Source: Actinomycetota bacterium (GTDB taxonomy: Bacteria > Actinomycetota > Geothermincolia > Geothermincolales > RBG-13-55-18). From it: 44,202 nucleotides of DNA. A program made the translations under genes and the position numbers. The notes beneath the pieces were generated by a model, which ran no database searches, was not told the origin of the DNA, and saw nothing but the letters and a program-made list of their open reading frames with translations. Positions 8,283-16,695 of the stretch are shown piece by piece (position 1 is the stretch's first letter; each line of letters opens with the position of its first letter). The stretch is taken from positions 1-44,202 of the forward strand of contig JAQVFR010000030.1 of assembly GCA_028697145.1 (NCBI GenBank), in the 5' to 3' direction.

Positions 8283-8927
8283 TCATTCGCCGCCCTTCAT
8301 TTCCTCGACCGGCGTGAAGGCCTTGAGTGCGGCGCGCACCACCAGCCGCAGCGTCGCGTCGCCCTCGGGGGCGCAGGTGGTAAGGGTGAGAATCGGTTCC
8401 TCGGTCTGCAGGGTGACGTTCTCGCTGGGGTCGATGTAGCGAAGTTCGCTCACCTGGTACTCGTAAACGCCCCGCGGGTTCTGGATGAATATGGCATCTC
8501 CCGGCTTTAGCTCGTCGAGGCGGTTGAAGGGCCTGGTGCAGGTGGTACGGTGTCCGGAGATGACGCAGTTGCCCGGCCAGCCCGGAAACCCGGTATGGGT
8601 GAGATGCACCGGTCCCATGGAAAGGGTGGTATACAGCTCCCCGTCGATGTCGCTCCCCTCCCGCACCTCCTCGTCTATCTCGGCGGCGGGGATGCGGATG
8701 AACGCCGGGGTCTCGAAGGAGAGCGGGGGACCCAACAGATCGTCGTGGGTGAGCGGCCGGGATTCATCCGCCTCCGTCGTGTTCCTGCCGGCCTCCGCCG
8801 AGCTGCGGCGCATCCGGTCGTAGAGGTACGGGCCAAGGATGGCCAGTGCGACCACAACAGCGGCTGAAAGCGTTACCGCGGTAACCGTGCCCTTACGTCC
8901 CAAGATCCTTCCCCTCCGGGATCCCAT
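8283..8927 (-). CDS. sortase (class E/D-like transpeptidase)
   Basis: A 214-residue membrane-anchored sortase, expected to attach or link surface proteins by cleaving an LPxTG-like signal. From the ATG at 8927 one transmembrane segment spans about residues 14-33, with a linker and then the beta-barrel domain. Catalytic residues are visible: His126 (VISGHRTT), Cys185 (TLTTC) and Arg194 (ATLRLVVRA). The start is fixed by a good promoter ending about 16 bases upstream of it; an upstream in-frame ATG at 9077 would lie before that promoter. No LPxTG-like substrate is encoded in this window, so it is probably a housekeeping enzyme. It faces the 7174 gene convergently. Confidence 0.92.
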   Translation of the reverse strand: MGSRRGRILGRKGTVTAVTLSAAVVVALAILGPYLYDRMRRSSAEAGRNTTEADESRPLTHDDLLGPPLSFETPAFIRIPAAEIDEEVREGSDIDGELYTTLSMGPVHLTHTGFPGWPGNCVISGHRTTCTRPFNRLDELKPGDAIFIQNPRGVYEYQVSELRYIDPSENVTLQTEEPILTLTTCAPEGDATLRLVVRAALKAFTPVEEMKGGE

Positions 8928-8949
8928 GAATGCCTTCGCTTCGTTAAAA

Positions 8950-8979
8950 ATTGTATCGGGTTGCCCTTCGCGTTGACAA
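8950..8979 (-). promoter_or_regulatory. sigma-70-like promoter of the sortase gene
   Basis: On the minus strand TTGTCA (8979-8974), an 18-bp spacer and TACAAT (8955-8950). The predicted start of transcription lies about 16 bases before the sortase ATG at 8927. Confidence 0.65.
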
Positions 8980-9102
8980 CGTTGCGGGAGGTAGCCTCTC
9001 GCCTGGCGCGGACGGCGCTTCCCGGCGGGCTCACGCAACCTTCCGCGTGTGGGGCCGGGGCGTGGATGGAAACCCAACAGCGGGCACGGGTATCGCCGTC
9101 GT

Positions 9103-9131
9103 TTTCCATTCCTTGCCTCTGCATGTATAAT
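9103..9131 (+). promoter_or_regulatory. promoter of the tRNA-fMet gene
   Basis: TTTCCA (9103-9108), 17-bp spacer, perfect TATAAT (9126-9131). The mature tRNA begins 19 bases downstream, leaving a very short leader. Confidence 0.7.
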
Positions 9132-9149
9132 GTAAACGTTGAAAATCGA

Positions 9150-9226
<77 letters not shown>

Positions 9227-9236
9227 GCGAAACACC

Positions 9237-9261
9237 AGGCCGGGGACCATATCCCCGGCCT
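9237..9261. terminator. terminator between tRNA-fMet and the radical SAM gene
   Basis: A perfect 10-bp stem (AGGCCGGGGA / TCCCCGGCCT) with loop CCATA, starting 11 bases after the tRNA and ending one base before the stop codon of the convergent gene. It is likely to work in both directions, although U-tracts are weak. Confidence 0.75.
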
Positions 9262-9262
9262 G

Positions 9263-10720
9263 TCAGTATTTCGTGGTCAGGTACCACTCCCAGGGCAGGC
9301 GCCGCAGCAGCCGCTCCGCAGCCTTCCTCTTCCACTCATGCGGTATGCGTTCGCTTGAGAGCGCGAAATCGGCTGCGCGCTCCAGGGGGCGGGACAGCCC
9401 TTCCGGCAGGGCGAAGATCTCGTGGTACATCCAGGCCAGCGCCGTGAAGTATTCGCTCACCAGCTCCAGCTGCGCGGGGTTGATGCCGTCGAGCTTGAGG
9501 GCGGAGCGGCGGGTGAAAAGGGTGTCGGTGGCCTCGTCCGCGAGAAGGCCCTGCTCGCGGCAAGCGTGGTAGAGCTCGGTGCCCGGGAAAGGATAGAAGA
9601 CGGTTATCTGCGTGATGCCCGGCTCGGCGCGCCCGTTGAGCTTGATGGTGTCCAGGACCATGGAGAAGTCCTCCTGGGGGAAGCCCATCATGTTCAGGGA
9701 TACGGTGCCGATGCCGTACTTGCGGCAAAGGCGGAAGGCGTCGAGGATCTTCTTGTCGCTCATCCTGCGGCCGAGCACGTTCCTGCGCAGCCAGGGATTA
9801 CCGCTCTCGATGCCCATGCATATCGTCTTGCACCCAGCCTCCTTGAGCTTGGCGATCTTTTCCTCGTCCAGCAGGTCCACGCGCGAATTGCAGATGAAGG
9901 GCAGGTCCACCCGGCGGCGGTACTGCCTCGCGAACTCCTCGAACCACCTGGGGTGCAGGGTGAGGATGTCGTCGTCGAAGCGTACGTGGTCCACGCCCTC
10001 GGCGTGCTCGGCAAGCCCCTCCACCTCGGTGAGCACGTTGTCCACGCTGCGGAAACGCACGTAGCGTGCGGCGTTGGGGTAGGTGCTGCGCTGGGCGTGG
10101 TTGGAACAGTAGCGGCAGCGGTAGGGACACCCGCGAGAGGCCATGATGCTGATCCTCTCCGCCTGGTCCGGCGCCATCCTCTCCATGTCGAAGATGGAGC
10201 GGTCCGGGAAGGGCAGCAGGTCGAGGTCCTCCAGGAGGGGGCGCACCGGGTTGGCGAAGTCCCGGCCGCGCCAGCGCCCCATGAGGCTCGTCACCTCGTC
10301 CACCTCGCCCCGTCCCTCCAGGGCTTCGGCCAGTTCCACCAGCACCGCCTCGCCCTCGCCCACGCATACGAAATCTATGCTTTCCTCCTCCAGGCTGCCG
10401 AAGGGGTCAAGGGTGGGGTGCACTCCGCCCGCCACCACCGGCAGGCCTGTCTCCTCCTTGGCCCAGCGCGCCATCTGGCGTACCTTGGGGAACATCAGGC
10501 TGGTGGAGGAGAAGGCGACCAGGCCGGCGTCCCGCGAGTTCAGCCATTCCAGGAAGCACTCACGGGAGATGGGCTCCACCAGGTGCAGAAAGGCGGTGTC
10601 GTGGCCGGCCTGCTTGAGGCAGGCCGCGAGATAGCCGCTCCCCAGGTGGATCCTTCCCTGCGGCTCGCCCTCGATGCAGCCTGACTGGTAGTAATCGGGA
10701 TAGACAAGGGCTACGCGCAT
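9263..10720 (-). CDS. B12-binding-domain radical SAM protein
   Basis: A 485-residue protein from ATG 10720. The N-terminal 150 residues look like a cobalamin-binding Rossmann domain, opening MRVALVYPDYY. The radical SAM core has CPYRCRYC (C198, C202, C205) binding the 4Fe-4S cluster, and a TIM-barrel region with GIESGN and MMGFPQE. Such class-B proteins carry out methylations and rearrangements in cofactor, lipid or natural-product metabolism; the substrate is not predictable here. ATG 10720 has a purine-rich GGGAGGGAG about 10 bases upstream; an in-frame ATG at 10783 lacks a site. It lies downstream of the acyl-CoA ligase in the same direction with a 116-bp gap. Confidence 0.9.
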   Translation of the reverse strand: MRVALVYPDYYQSGCIEGEPQGRIHLGSGYLAACLKQAGHDTAFLHLVEPISRECFLEWLNSRDAGLVAFSSTSLMFPKVRQMARWAKEETGLPVVAGGVHPTLDPFGSLEEESIDFVCVGEGEAVLVELAEALEGRGEVDEVTSLMGRWRGRDFANPVRPLLEDLDLLPFPDRSIFDMERMAPDQAERISIMASRGCPYRCRYCSNHAQRSTYPNAARYVRFRSVDNVLTEVEGLAEHAEGVDHVRFDDDILTLHPRWFEEFARQYRRRVDLPFICNSRVDLLDEEKIAKLKEAGCKTICMGIESGNPWLRRNVLGRRMSDKKILDAFRLCRKYGIGTVSLNMMGFPQEDFSMVLDTIKLNGRAEPGITQITVFYPFPGTELYHACREQGLLADEATDTLFTRRSALKLDGINPAQLELVSEYFTALAWMYHEIFALPEGLSRPLERAADFALSSERIPHEWKRKAAERLLRRLPWEWYLTTKY

Positions 10721-10836
10721 CCCGTGGTCAACTCCCTCCCTCTCCGCGAATCCGGCTACTACATGATAGTCGATGGCAGCCATGCGGTGAAGGAAAGGAG
10801 GTCAGGTCTCAAGGCAGGAGGCCCTTTGCGCCCCGC

Positions 10837-12357
10837 TCATTCCCTCTCTTTCAAGATGTACTTCAAGACCTTGCCGGAAGGGTTGCGCGGCAGGGCATCG
10901 ATGAACTCCCATTGTCTGGGGATCTTGAAATCGCCCAGCTTACCTTTACAGAACTCACTGAGTTCATCGCCCGTGGCCTCAGCTCCTTCCTCGAGGACTA
11001 CGAATGCCTTGACCGTCTCGCCGTAGATCTCGTGGGGCACACCGATGACCGCGGCGTCGGCCACCTTGTCGTGGGAGAGCAGGACGTTCTCTATCTCCCT
11101 GGGATATATGTTCTCGCCGCCCGAGATGAGCATGTCCTTCTTGCGATCGACCAGGGTCACGTAACCGTCATCGTCGACCACCGCCAGGTCCCCCGTCCTC
11201 ACGTAACCGTCCGGGGTCAGGGTCGTGGCCGTCTCCTCCGGGTTCTTGTAGTAGTAGAGCATGTTGCTCTCGCAGCGTACCAACCACTCTCCTACCTCGC
11301 CCACCTTCACTTTCTCGCCCTCCTCGTTGACAACCTTGCATTCGCAGTTGACCACGGGAAGCCCTCCCGCACCCGCCTTGGCGACCTGGTCCTCGGGACG
11401 CAGTCGGACTCCCCCGGGTCCTCCCTCGGTGAGGCCGCAGAGGCAGAAGAACCTGTCCGTCTTGAACATGTCTATGGCCTTGAGCACCTGCTCTCGGGAC
11501 ATGGGAGCGGCCCCGTAAGCCCAGTACTTGACCGAGCTCAGGTCGTATTTCTCGAAATCGGGCTCCTGCATCATGAGCAGGAACATGGCGGGCGGGCCGA
11601 AGAACTGTGTGATGCGCTCTTTCTCGACCGTCTCCAGGGTCAGCTTGGGAATGAAGAACTTCATCACCACGTGGGTCGCGCCCATGAAAGTGCCCGGCCA
11701 GAGGTAGAGGTGGAGTTCCGCTGAGTGAAACAGCGGTGCCGCGTGAAGGATGCGATCCTGTTCGCCGATACTCACCTCGGCCAGCATGGCCGTGCCTATG
11801 CTCAGGTGGCAGTAATGGTTGAAGACCGCCCCCTTGGGCTTTCCCGTCGTCCCCGAGGTATAGATGATCGCCGACTCGTCGAAGAGTCCTATCTCCACCC
11901 CGGGCTCGGAGGGATCCCCCTTCTCCAACATGTCAGGCAGATACATATAGTCGGCATCCGCCTCCCCGTCGGCAAGGATCCAGTGCTCGATGCGGGGAAG
12001 TCTTTCCCTGATCTCCCCGGTCAAAGGCAGGAACTCGTTCCCGAAGACAAAGAAGCTGGAATCGCTGTTTTCGAGTATATACTCCGTTTCCGGGCCGGCC
12101 AGGCGGAAATTGAGGGGCACCACTATACCACCCGCCTTCATGACGGCGAAGTAGGTGATGACGAAGGAATCGGAGTTGAAGCTCATCATGCCCACCTTGT
12201 CGCCCTTCTCGAGGCCCAGGGCTATGAGCCTGTTCGCGAGCTTGTTCGCGGTATCGTTCAGCTCCCTGTAGGTGTAGCGCTTGCCCTCGTATACGAGCGC
12301 CTCCTTCTCTGGGAATTTCCTGGCATTGCGGGCCAGCAGCTCGCCGGTGTTTATCAT
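10837..12357 (-). CDS. class I AMP-forming acyl-CoA synthetase
   Basis: A 506-residue member of the ANL superfamily that activates a carboxylic acid to its acyl-AMP and then acyl-CoA. Motifs: P-loop YTSGTTGKPKG in the first half, GYVRTGDLAVVDDDG, the hinge DRKKDMLISGGENIYP, and the C-terminal catalytic lysine in NPSGKVLKY. Full family length. The ATG at 12357 follows GGAGGGGGCAAG. The substrate is probably a fatty or other hydrophobic acid, but this cannot be fixed from motifs. It may form a transcription unit with the radical SAM gene. Confidence 0.93.
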   Translation of the reverse strand: MINTGELLARNARKFPEKEALVYEGKRYTYRELNDTANKLANRLIALGLEKGDKVGMMSFNSDSFVITYFAVMKAGGIVVPLNFRLAGPETEYILENSDSSFFVFGNEFLPLTGEIRERLPRIEHWILADGEADADYMYLPDMLEKGDPSEPGVEIGLFDESAIIYTSGTTGKPKGAVFNHYCHLSIGTAMLAEVSIGEQDRILHAAPLFHSAELHLYLWPGTFMGATHVVMKFFIPKLTLETVEKERITQFFGPPAMFLLMMQEPDFEKYDLSSVKYWAYGAAPMSREQVLKAIDMFKTDRFFCLCGLTEGGPGGVRLRPEDQVAKAGAGGLPVVNCECKVVNEEGEKVKVGEVGEWLVRCESNMLYYYKNPEETATTLTPDGYVRTGDLAVVDDDGYVTLVDRKKDMLISGGENIYPREIENVLLSHDKVADAAVIGVPHEIYGETVKAFVVLEEGAEATGDELSEFCKGKLGDFKIPRQWEFIDALPRNPSGKVLKYILKERE

Positions 12358-12745
12358 CTTGCCCCCTCCTGTCCGATAGATTCTCGCCCGCTCAGGATGT
12401 CAGGACCTCTGGCCGTCCCGCATCCTGACGACGCGAGACTGGTTATCCGTGCAGCCTTGGCGTAGCATTCTCCATATATGCACCTCCCTGTATGCCTTCC
12501 GATGCCCGACCTGTCCCTCTGGTATTTCCAGAATGCAGCTCCTGACGGCTCCCGATATCATATTTCTACCCCTACCGCACAGATGGAAACCTCGATTAAC
12601 ACTTTATGTTGCACGAACTGATCGGCGCAGCGGTCCCGTCATCTGGCGTCTGATATTCCAGCCTCAGACGTGCGTCGGGATCGAGCCTGGGATAATATTG
12701 AGGCATACCTTGACGCGAGACCCGACCCCGAAGGAGGGAGAACGC
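12358..12745. other. 388-bp intergenic region between divergent units
   Basis: No gene or repeat recognised. It must hold the promoters of the minus-strand ligase and the plus-strand small gene/crotonase unit. A GATAAT at 12691-12696 could be a -10 box for the plus-strand unit, but no good -35 is seen. The plus-strand reading frame open from 12449 is arginine/cysteine-rich and looks non-coding. Confidence 0.4.
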
Positions 12746-13001
12746 GTGCCCCGCCCGTTTCCGGCACGTGGCCGGCGTCCTCGCCGGGGCGGGGATAGAA
12801 CCGGAAGAGGTCAAGGTGGACAAGGCGAGGAAAAAGGAACTCGACGAGAAGATCCATGCGCTGGTGGGCCCGCCCACCTTGAAAAAGGTGAAGCAGATGC
12901 TCGCAGACGACAAGAAAAGGGCGAAGCTGGCCAATGCGCTCAAAGGCCTGAAGGAGGGCGCGGGCCGTTCTCGCATGCCGAAACAAGATGGCCACGGGTG
13001 A
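12746..13001 (+). pseudogene. small lysine-rich protein gene with apparent +1 frameshift
   Basis: A strong site AAGGAGGGAG (12731-12740) sits 5 bases before a GTG at 12746, but that frame becomes arginine-rich nonsense. The next frame, entered by removing one C from the CCCC run at 12749-12752, reads VPARFRHVAGVLAGAG and continues to the stop at 13001 as a well-formed lysine/glutamate-rich helical protein of about 84 residues (DKARKKELDEKIHALVGP, then LADDKKRAKLANALKG). Without a shift the only start in that frame is GTG 12768, 28 bases from the site. It may be a real mutation, a sequencing error or programmed shifting. It directly precedes the crotonase gene (27 bp). Function unknown. Confidence 0.6.
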
Positions 13002-13027
13002 TGCGTGGCCGGCAGGGAGGATCAGGA

Positions 13028-13813
13028 ATGGAACCCGAGGTATTCAAGGTGGAGATCTCAGGCGGCGTCGCGCGCTGCAGCATGAACCGTCCCCGGGACA
13101 TGAACGCACTCAGCGTGGAGCTTGGATTCCCCATGGTGGAGGGCCTGACGCGGGTGCTCGACGACGACTTGGTAAGGGTGGTCGTGCTGCGAGGCGAGGG
13201 TGGGCATTTCTGCTCAGGCGCCGACCTGACCCTGTTGGGGGATAACCTCGACCCGACTTTCCTCAACCAGAGCATGCGCAGACTAGGGGAGGTGATCCTC
13301 AGGCTGTACGAGGGGCCCAAGCCGGTGATCACGGAGGTGGACGGCTTCGCGGTGGGAGGCGGGCTGGGGCTGGCCCTCGCGTCGGACATCACCTACGCCA
13401 CGGAGAGGGCGCAGTTCAGCATGGGCTTCATCAAGATCGCCGCCACCCCCGACATGGGCAGCTCGTTTTTCCTCGCCGAGCGCGTGGGATTGGTCAAGGC
13501 CAAGGAGATGGCCTTCACCGGCGACATCGTGGGGGCGGAGGAAGCCCTGCGCATCGGCCTCGTCAACGGGGTGGTCGCTCACGAGGAGATATCGGGTGAG
13601 GTCATGAAGCTCGCGTCCTATATCGCCACCAAATCACCGCGGACCCTGGCCGATACCAAGCGCATGATGAACCGCTCGCACCTGCTCGACCTGCGCTCCG
13701 TACTGGAGCTCGAGGCAAGCGTCCAGCCCGTCATGCTCCTCTCCGAGGAGCACCGTGCCGCCATAAGAAAGATCTTCGCCCGCTGGGAACAGGGCCTCGG
13801 CGCCAGCGAATGA
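13028..13813 (+). CDS. enoyl-CoA hydratase/isomerase (crotonase) family protein, atypical active site
   Basis: A 261-residue crotonase-fold protein. The oxyanion-hole segments are present: HFCSGADL (60-67) and FAVGGGLGLALASD (107-120). The two glutamates used by enoyl-CoA hydratases are absent: the GGGxEL glutamate is Gly114, and the one in the QPE motif is Phe134. It should still bind an acyl-CoA thioester and stabilise an enolate, but simple hydration is unlikely; isomerase, hydrolase, dehalogenase or non-catalytic roles are possible. The start ATG follows GGAGGATCAGGA. It sits 27 bp after the small frameshifted gene. Confidence 0.9.
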   Translation: MEPEVFKVEISGGVARCSMNRPRDMNALSVELGFPMVEGLTRVLDDDLVRVVVLRGEGGHFCSGADLTLLGDNLDPTFLNQSMRRLGEVILRLYEGPKPVITEVDGFAVGGGLGLALASDITYATERAQFSMGFIKIAATPDMGSSFFLAERVGLVKAKEMAFTGDIVGAEEALRIGLVNGVVAHEEISGEVMKLASYIATKSPRTLADTKRMMNRSHLLDLRSVLELEASVQPVMLLSEEHRAAIRKIFARWEQGLGASE

Positions 13814-13825
13814 CCACATCCGGGG

Positions 13826-13960
13826 TCAGTGGTGTTGGATCAGCGCTATCCGGGCTCCGTTCGGGTCTTCCAGGAATGCAAGGGTCCCAACTGTTATCTC
13901 TATGGGTTCCATGGTGATCTTGGCATCTTTAGACCTGAGTTCCACCCCTGAATACCCCTG
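13826..13960 (-). pseudogene. C-terminal relic of a VOC (glyoxalase/dioxygenase-fold) gene
   Basis: On the minus strand a frame open from 14020 to a TGA at 13826-13828 encodes a tail of about 45 residues matching the end of a VOC domain: [12 protein letters not shown], then [19 protein letters not shown]. The pattern of strand, FLEDPNGxRIxLIQ and stop is characteristic of glyoxalase/bleomycin-resistance proteins, whose domain is about 120 residues. Upstream sequence loses resemblance and meets a stop at 14021-14023, so the N-terminal two-thirds is gone. It is a decayed remnant downstream of the K+ channel gene. Confidence 0.65.
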
Positions 13961-14043
13961 TCGTTGACTGCAAACCCTGGACCTGAGATCTCTTATATGC
14001 ACATCCTTATAAACCCGATGCTACCCGGATGCTGGCTTCCCTC

Positions 14044-15108
14044 TTACTTGCCGCTGCCGGGGGGTCTCTTCTCCGAGATGATCGTGAGGAAATCACCGTC
14101 CTCGAGACGGTAATCATCTTCCCGCGGCCTCAGTCCGCCGGCGGTGGCGATGGCCAGCAGTTGGGCGCCGAGTTCCTTCATCAGCCTCGATTCCGCCTCG
14201 GCCCTGGTCAGCCCCGCCATATCGCCAGCCGGGACCGTGTAGATACGGGCTCCCGCTTCCCGCGTCACCATGCTGGATACGGTGTCGATGAGCCCGTAGT
14301 GCAGGGCTGACCTGGCGATGAGGTTGCCCAGGAAGGAATTGGTGTCGAGTATCTCGCTGACCCCGGCGAGCTGCAGGTGGTGGGTGTTCTCGGGCTCGAG
14401 CACCTCGGCGGTCATATTGACCTCGGGGTTGATGTCGTGGATGGTCAGGGCGGTCAGCACCGTCCTGGCGTCAACGTCGCGGCTGCTTCCCCCTTGGCTC
14501 TCGTCGGCGAGCAGGATGACCCCCCTGGCCTCGGCCACGTTGACCCGCCGCAGATCGTTTTCGCTGGCCGGGTTCCCCCTCATGAAGAAGACCTTCTCGT
14601 CGTCGATGGGGGACTCCTCCAGGTCACAGAGGACGATGACCAGGGAGCGCTCGTTTTTCAGCTCGTCCTTGAGCCTGTCGATGACGAATTTCCCCCGGCT
14701 GTTCCAGCCGCAGACGACGATATGGCCCCTGCTCTCGGTTTTTTCCTCCAAGCCGCTGTACCTCCTTTTGGCCTTCTCGGCCCTCTTGGTGGCCATCAGG
14801 GTGATGAAACCGCTGAGGGCGCCTATGCCCAGGATGAGGGTTATGATGATGACAGCCCTGCCGACGGTGGTGATGGGGGCGATGTCGCCGTACCCGACGG
14901 TGGCGATGGTGATGAACACCATGTACAGGGCATCGAAGTAACCGTCGATCGCGGGGTTGCTCTTCCTCTCTACGTAGAAGACTATGAGGGCGCTGAGGAG
15001 GACGACGGCGACGAGGTTCAACAATATCCAGGAACCGAAACGCCTGCGCGAGAAGCGCAGCTGCGCGGCCTCCCACCTGAAGGACAGACGTTCTCTCAGC
15101 TCACCCAT
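14044..15108 (-). CDS. RCK-domain potassium channel
   Basis: About 354 residues from ATG 15108. Two membrane helices flank a pore loop with the K+ selectivity filter TVGYGD. A cytoplasmic RCK/TrkA-N Rossmann domain follows (HIVVCGWNSRGK nucleotide-binding turn, CDLEESP), with a TrkA-C-like domain at the end (LEDGDFLTI). The protein is expected to form a tetrameric, ligand-gated K+ channel (MthK/Kch type). GGGAGG lies 6 bases before the chosen ATG; ATG 15123 in the same frame is an alternative. It is divergent from the 15192 gene across an 83-bp gap. Confidence 0.92.
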   Translation of the reverse strand: MGELRERLSFRWEAAQLRFSRRRFGSWILLNLVAVVLLSALIVFYVERKSNPAIDGYFDALYMVFITIATVGYGDIAPITTVGRAVIIITLILGIGALSGFITLMATKRAEKAKRRYSGLEEKTESRGHIVVCGWNSRGKFVIDRLKDELKNERSLVIVLCDLEESPIDDEKVFFMRGNPASENDLRRVNVAEARGVILLADESQGGSSRDVDARTVLTALTIHDINPEVNMTAEVLEPENTHHLQLAGVSEILDTNSFLGNLIARSALHYGLIDTVSSMVTREAGARIYTVPAGDMAGLTRAEAESRLMKELGAQLLAIATAGGLRPREDDYRLEDGDFLTIISEKRPPGSGK

Positions 15109-15191
15109 GGCCGCCTCCCGCATGCATGCATGTCGCCCGTGGATATATGCTATCAGATAGCAGTCAGAAACGGGGACCACAGGAGGTTGAC

Positions 15192-15866
15192 ATGGCCCAC
15201 TACGACCACCGCGAAGAGGAGTCCTGGAAAGACTTCGAGTTCAATTTTCCCTTCCGCAAGGGTCTCGAGAGGCTGAGGGAGGAGGTGCTGGCGAAAACGG
15301 ATTTCGACCCCGTCGTGCTCTGGGTCTGGGGCACAATGCAGGCCATGGCGGTCATCCGCATCCTGGAGGATTGCGAGGAGGAGTTCGGCGAGGAAGGCCA
15401 GCGGGTGGTGAAGGAGGCGCTACGCAGGGTCGGTCACGACATCGGCAGGCAGATGATGGAAGGCCTGGAAAGGCCCGGGACCCTCAGTGACGCCGAGATG
15501 GCCAGCTATTTCGCCACCACCATCAACCGCATCGCCTATGCTTCGCTGGAGGACCCGTGCATCGATTCCGGGGACAAGGTGAGCTTTCATATCCTGTGGT
15601 GCCCGCACCAGGACCATTACTCCGCCTTCGATTGTCGCGTGCAACGCTACTTCGTGCAGGGGATGCTGGAGGCGGCGCGGGAGAAGGGGATGCTCGAGGG
15701 CTGGCAGGTGCGCTTCACCCAGACCATTCCCGCGGGCGCCGACACCTGCCGCTTCGAGCTGTGGCGCGCCCCCGACGGGGAGAGGTCGCAGTGGGAGCGC
15801 CACTCCGAGCTGCTGGAGCTGAAGGCGCTGGAGATAGCCGCGAAAAGAAAAGCCGCTCGCGGCTGA
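15192..15866 (+). CDS. ATC-hydrolase-like protein (L-2-amino-thiazoline-4-carboxylate hydrolase family)
   Basis: 224 residues, cytoplasmic. The helical first two-thirds are followed by segments typical of this family: WCPHQDHY, the FDCRVQRYFVQG helix and the strand pair VRFTQTIPAGADTCRFELW, in which the Gly-Ala-Asp-x-Cys turn is the family hallmark. The characterised member opens a thiazoline ring on the way to cysteine, but most relatives in anaerobes are of unknown substrate. The start ATG has AGGAGG 5 bases upstream; earlier in-frame starts lack a site. The C-terminus is a charged helix ending KRKAARG. Confidence 0.65.
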   Translation: MAHYDHREEESWKDFEFNFPFRKGLERLREEVLAKTDFDPVVLWVWGTMQAMAVIRILEDCEEEFGEEGQRVVKEALRRVGHDIGRQMMEGLERPGTLSDAEMASYFATTINRIAYASLEDPCIDSGDKVSFHILWCPHQDHYSAFDCRVQRYFVQGMLEAAREKGMLEGWQVRFTQTIPAGADTCRFELWRAPDGERSQWERHSELLELKALEIAAKRKAARG

Positions 15867-15879
15867 TGCGGCTTCTCGC

Positions 15880-16695
15880 CTAGAAGGGGCGGCCGCGCTC
15901 CTCGTGCATGCTCTCGAAGGACTTCTTGGCCCCCAGGGTGCCGAAGGACAGGTCGACCAGCCGCGGCAGGCCCAGGCCGCGCACGGCGGAGGCGACGAGG
16001 GTCATGAAACGCGGCACGAATATCTCCGCCTTGTTCTTCTTCACCGCGTCCACCAGGGCGTCCGCCACCTTCTGGGGGTCCTGCCAGTGGGTTATGACGG
16101 GCACCTTGGCGCCCTCGAACATGCCGGTGGCGATGTAGCCGGGGTTGACGATGGTGAAGTTCACCCCGCTGCCCTTGAGCTCCTGGCGGATGGTGTCGGT
16201 GATGCTGAGCAGGGCGGCTTTGCTGGCGTTGTACGCACCCAGCTTGGGGGGCGCGACCTTGGCCACGATAGAGCAGACGTTGACGACGTGGCCGCGCTTG
16301 CGCGCGAGCATCCCGGGGATGACCGCGTGCATCATCCACACCGGTCCCAGGTAGTTCACGTCGATGATACGGCGGAAGGTGCTCTCGCTCGTGTCCATGA
16401 CGTACTCGGCCGTGGTGATGCCCGCGTTATTGACCAGGACATCTATGGGTCCTACCTCCGCCTCCACCCTATTCACCAGCTCGAAGCCGGCCTCGCGGTC
16501 AGAGACGTCCTGGAGGTAGGGGAACACCTCGTACCCCGCTTCCCTCATCTCGGCGGCGGTCTTCTCGAGTTCGCTCTCGTCCAGGTCGGTGACGACCACC
16601 CTCGCGGCCTCGCGGGCGAAATTCCGGGCGTGCAGTTTGCCCATGCCGCGTGCGCCGCCGGTGATCAATACTACTTTTCCCGCCAGGTCCTTCAT
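15880..16695 (-). CDS. short-chain dehydrogenase/reductase
   Basis: A 271-residue classical SDR, NAD(P)-dependent. From ATG 16695: cofactor motif TGGARGMGK, acidic residue after strand 2 (VVTDLDE, favouring NAD), NNAG, catalytic serine in VNVCSIVAK and YNASK active-site Tyr/Lys. A hydrophobic C-terminal extension with a LGLPRLVDL segment suggests a lipid-like substrate or membrane contact. ATG 16695 is chosen because the fold begins right after it and GGAGACGGAG precedes it. It converges with the 15192 gene, leaving only 13 bp. Confidence 0.9.
   Translation of the reverse strand: MKDLAGKVVLITGGARGMGKLHARNFAREAARVVVTDLDESELEKTAAEMREAGYEVFPYLQDVSDREAGFELVNRVEAEVGPIDVLVNNAGITTAEYVMDTSESTFRRIIDVNYLGPVWMMHAVIPGMLARKRGHVVNVCSIVAKVAPPKLGAYNASKAALLSITDTIRQELKGSGVNFTIVNPGYIATGMFEGAKVPVITHWQDPQKVADALVDAVKKNKAEIFVPRFMTLVASAVRGLGLPRLVDLSFGTLGAKKSFESMHEERGRPF

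Noticed and set aside
10721-10783. Upstream in-frame start of the radical SAM protein
   Set aside because: There is no ribosome site before 10783, and the cobalamin-binding fold starts at ATG 10720.
12449-13027. N-terminal extension of the crotonase
   Set aside because: The extension overlaps the small lysine-rich gene in another frame, and a good ribosome site precedes ATG 13028, where the crotonase fold begins.
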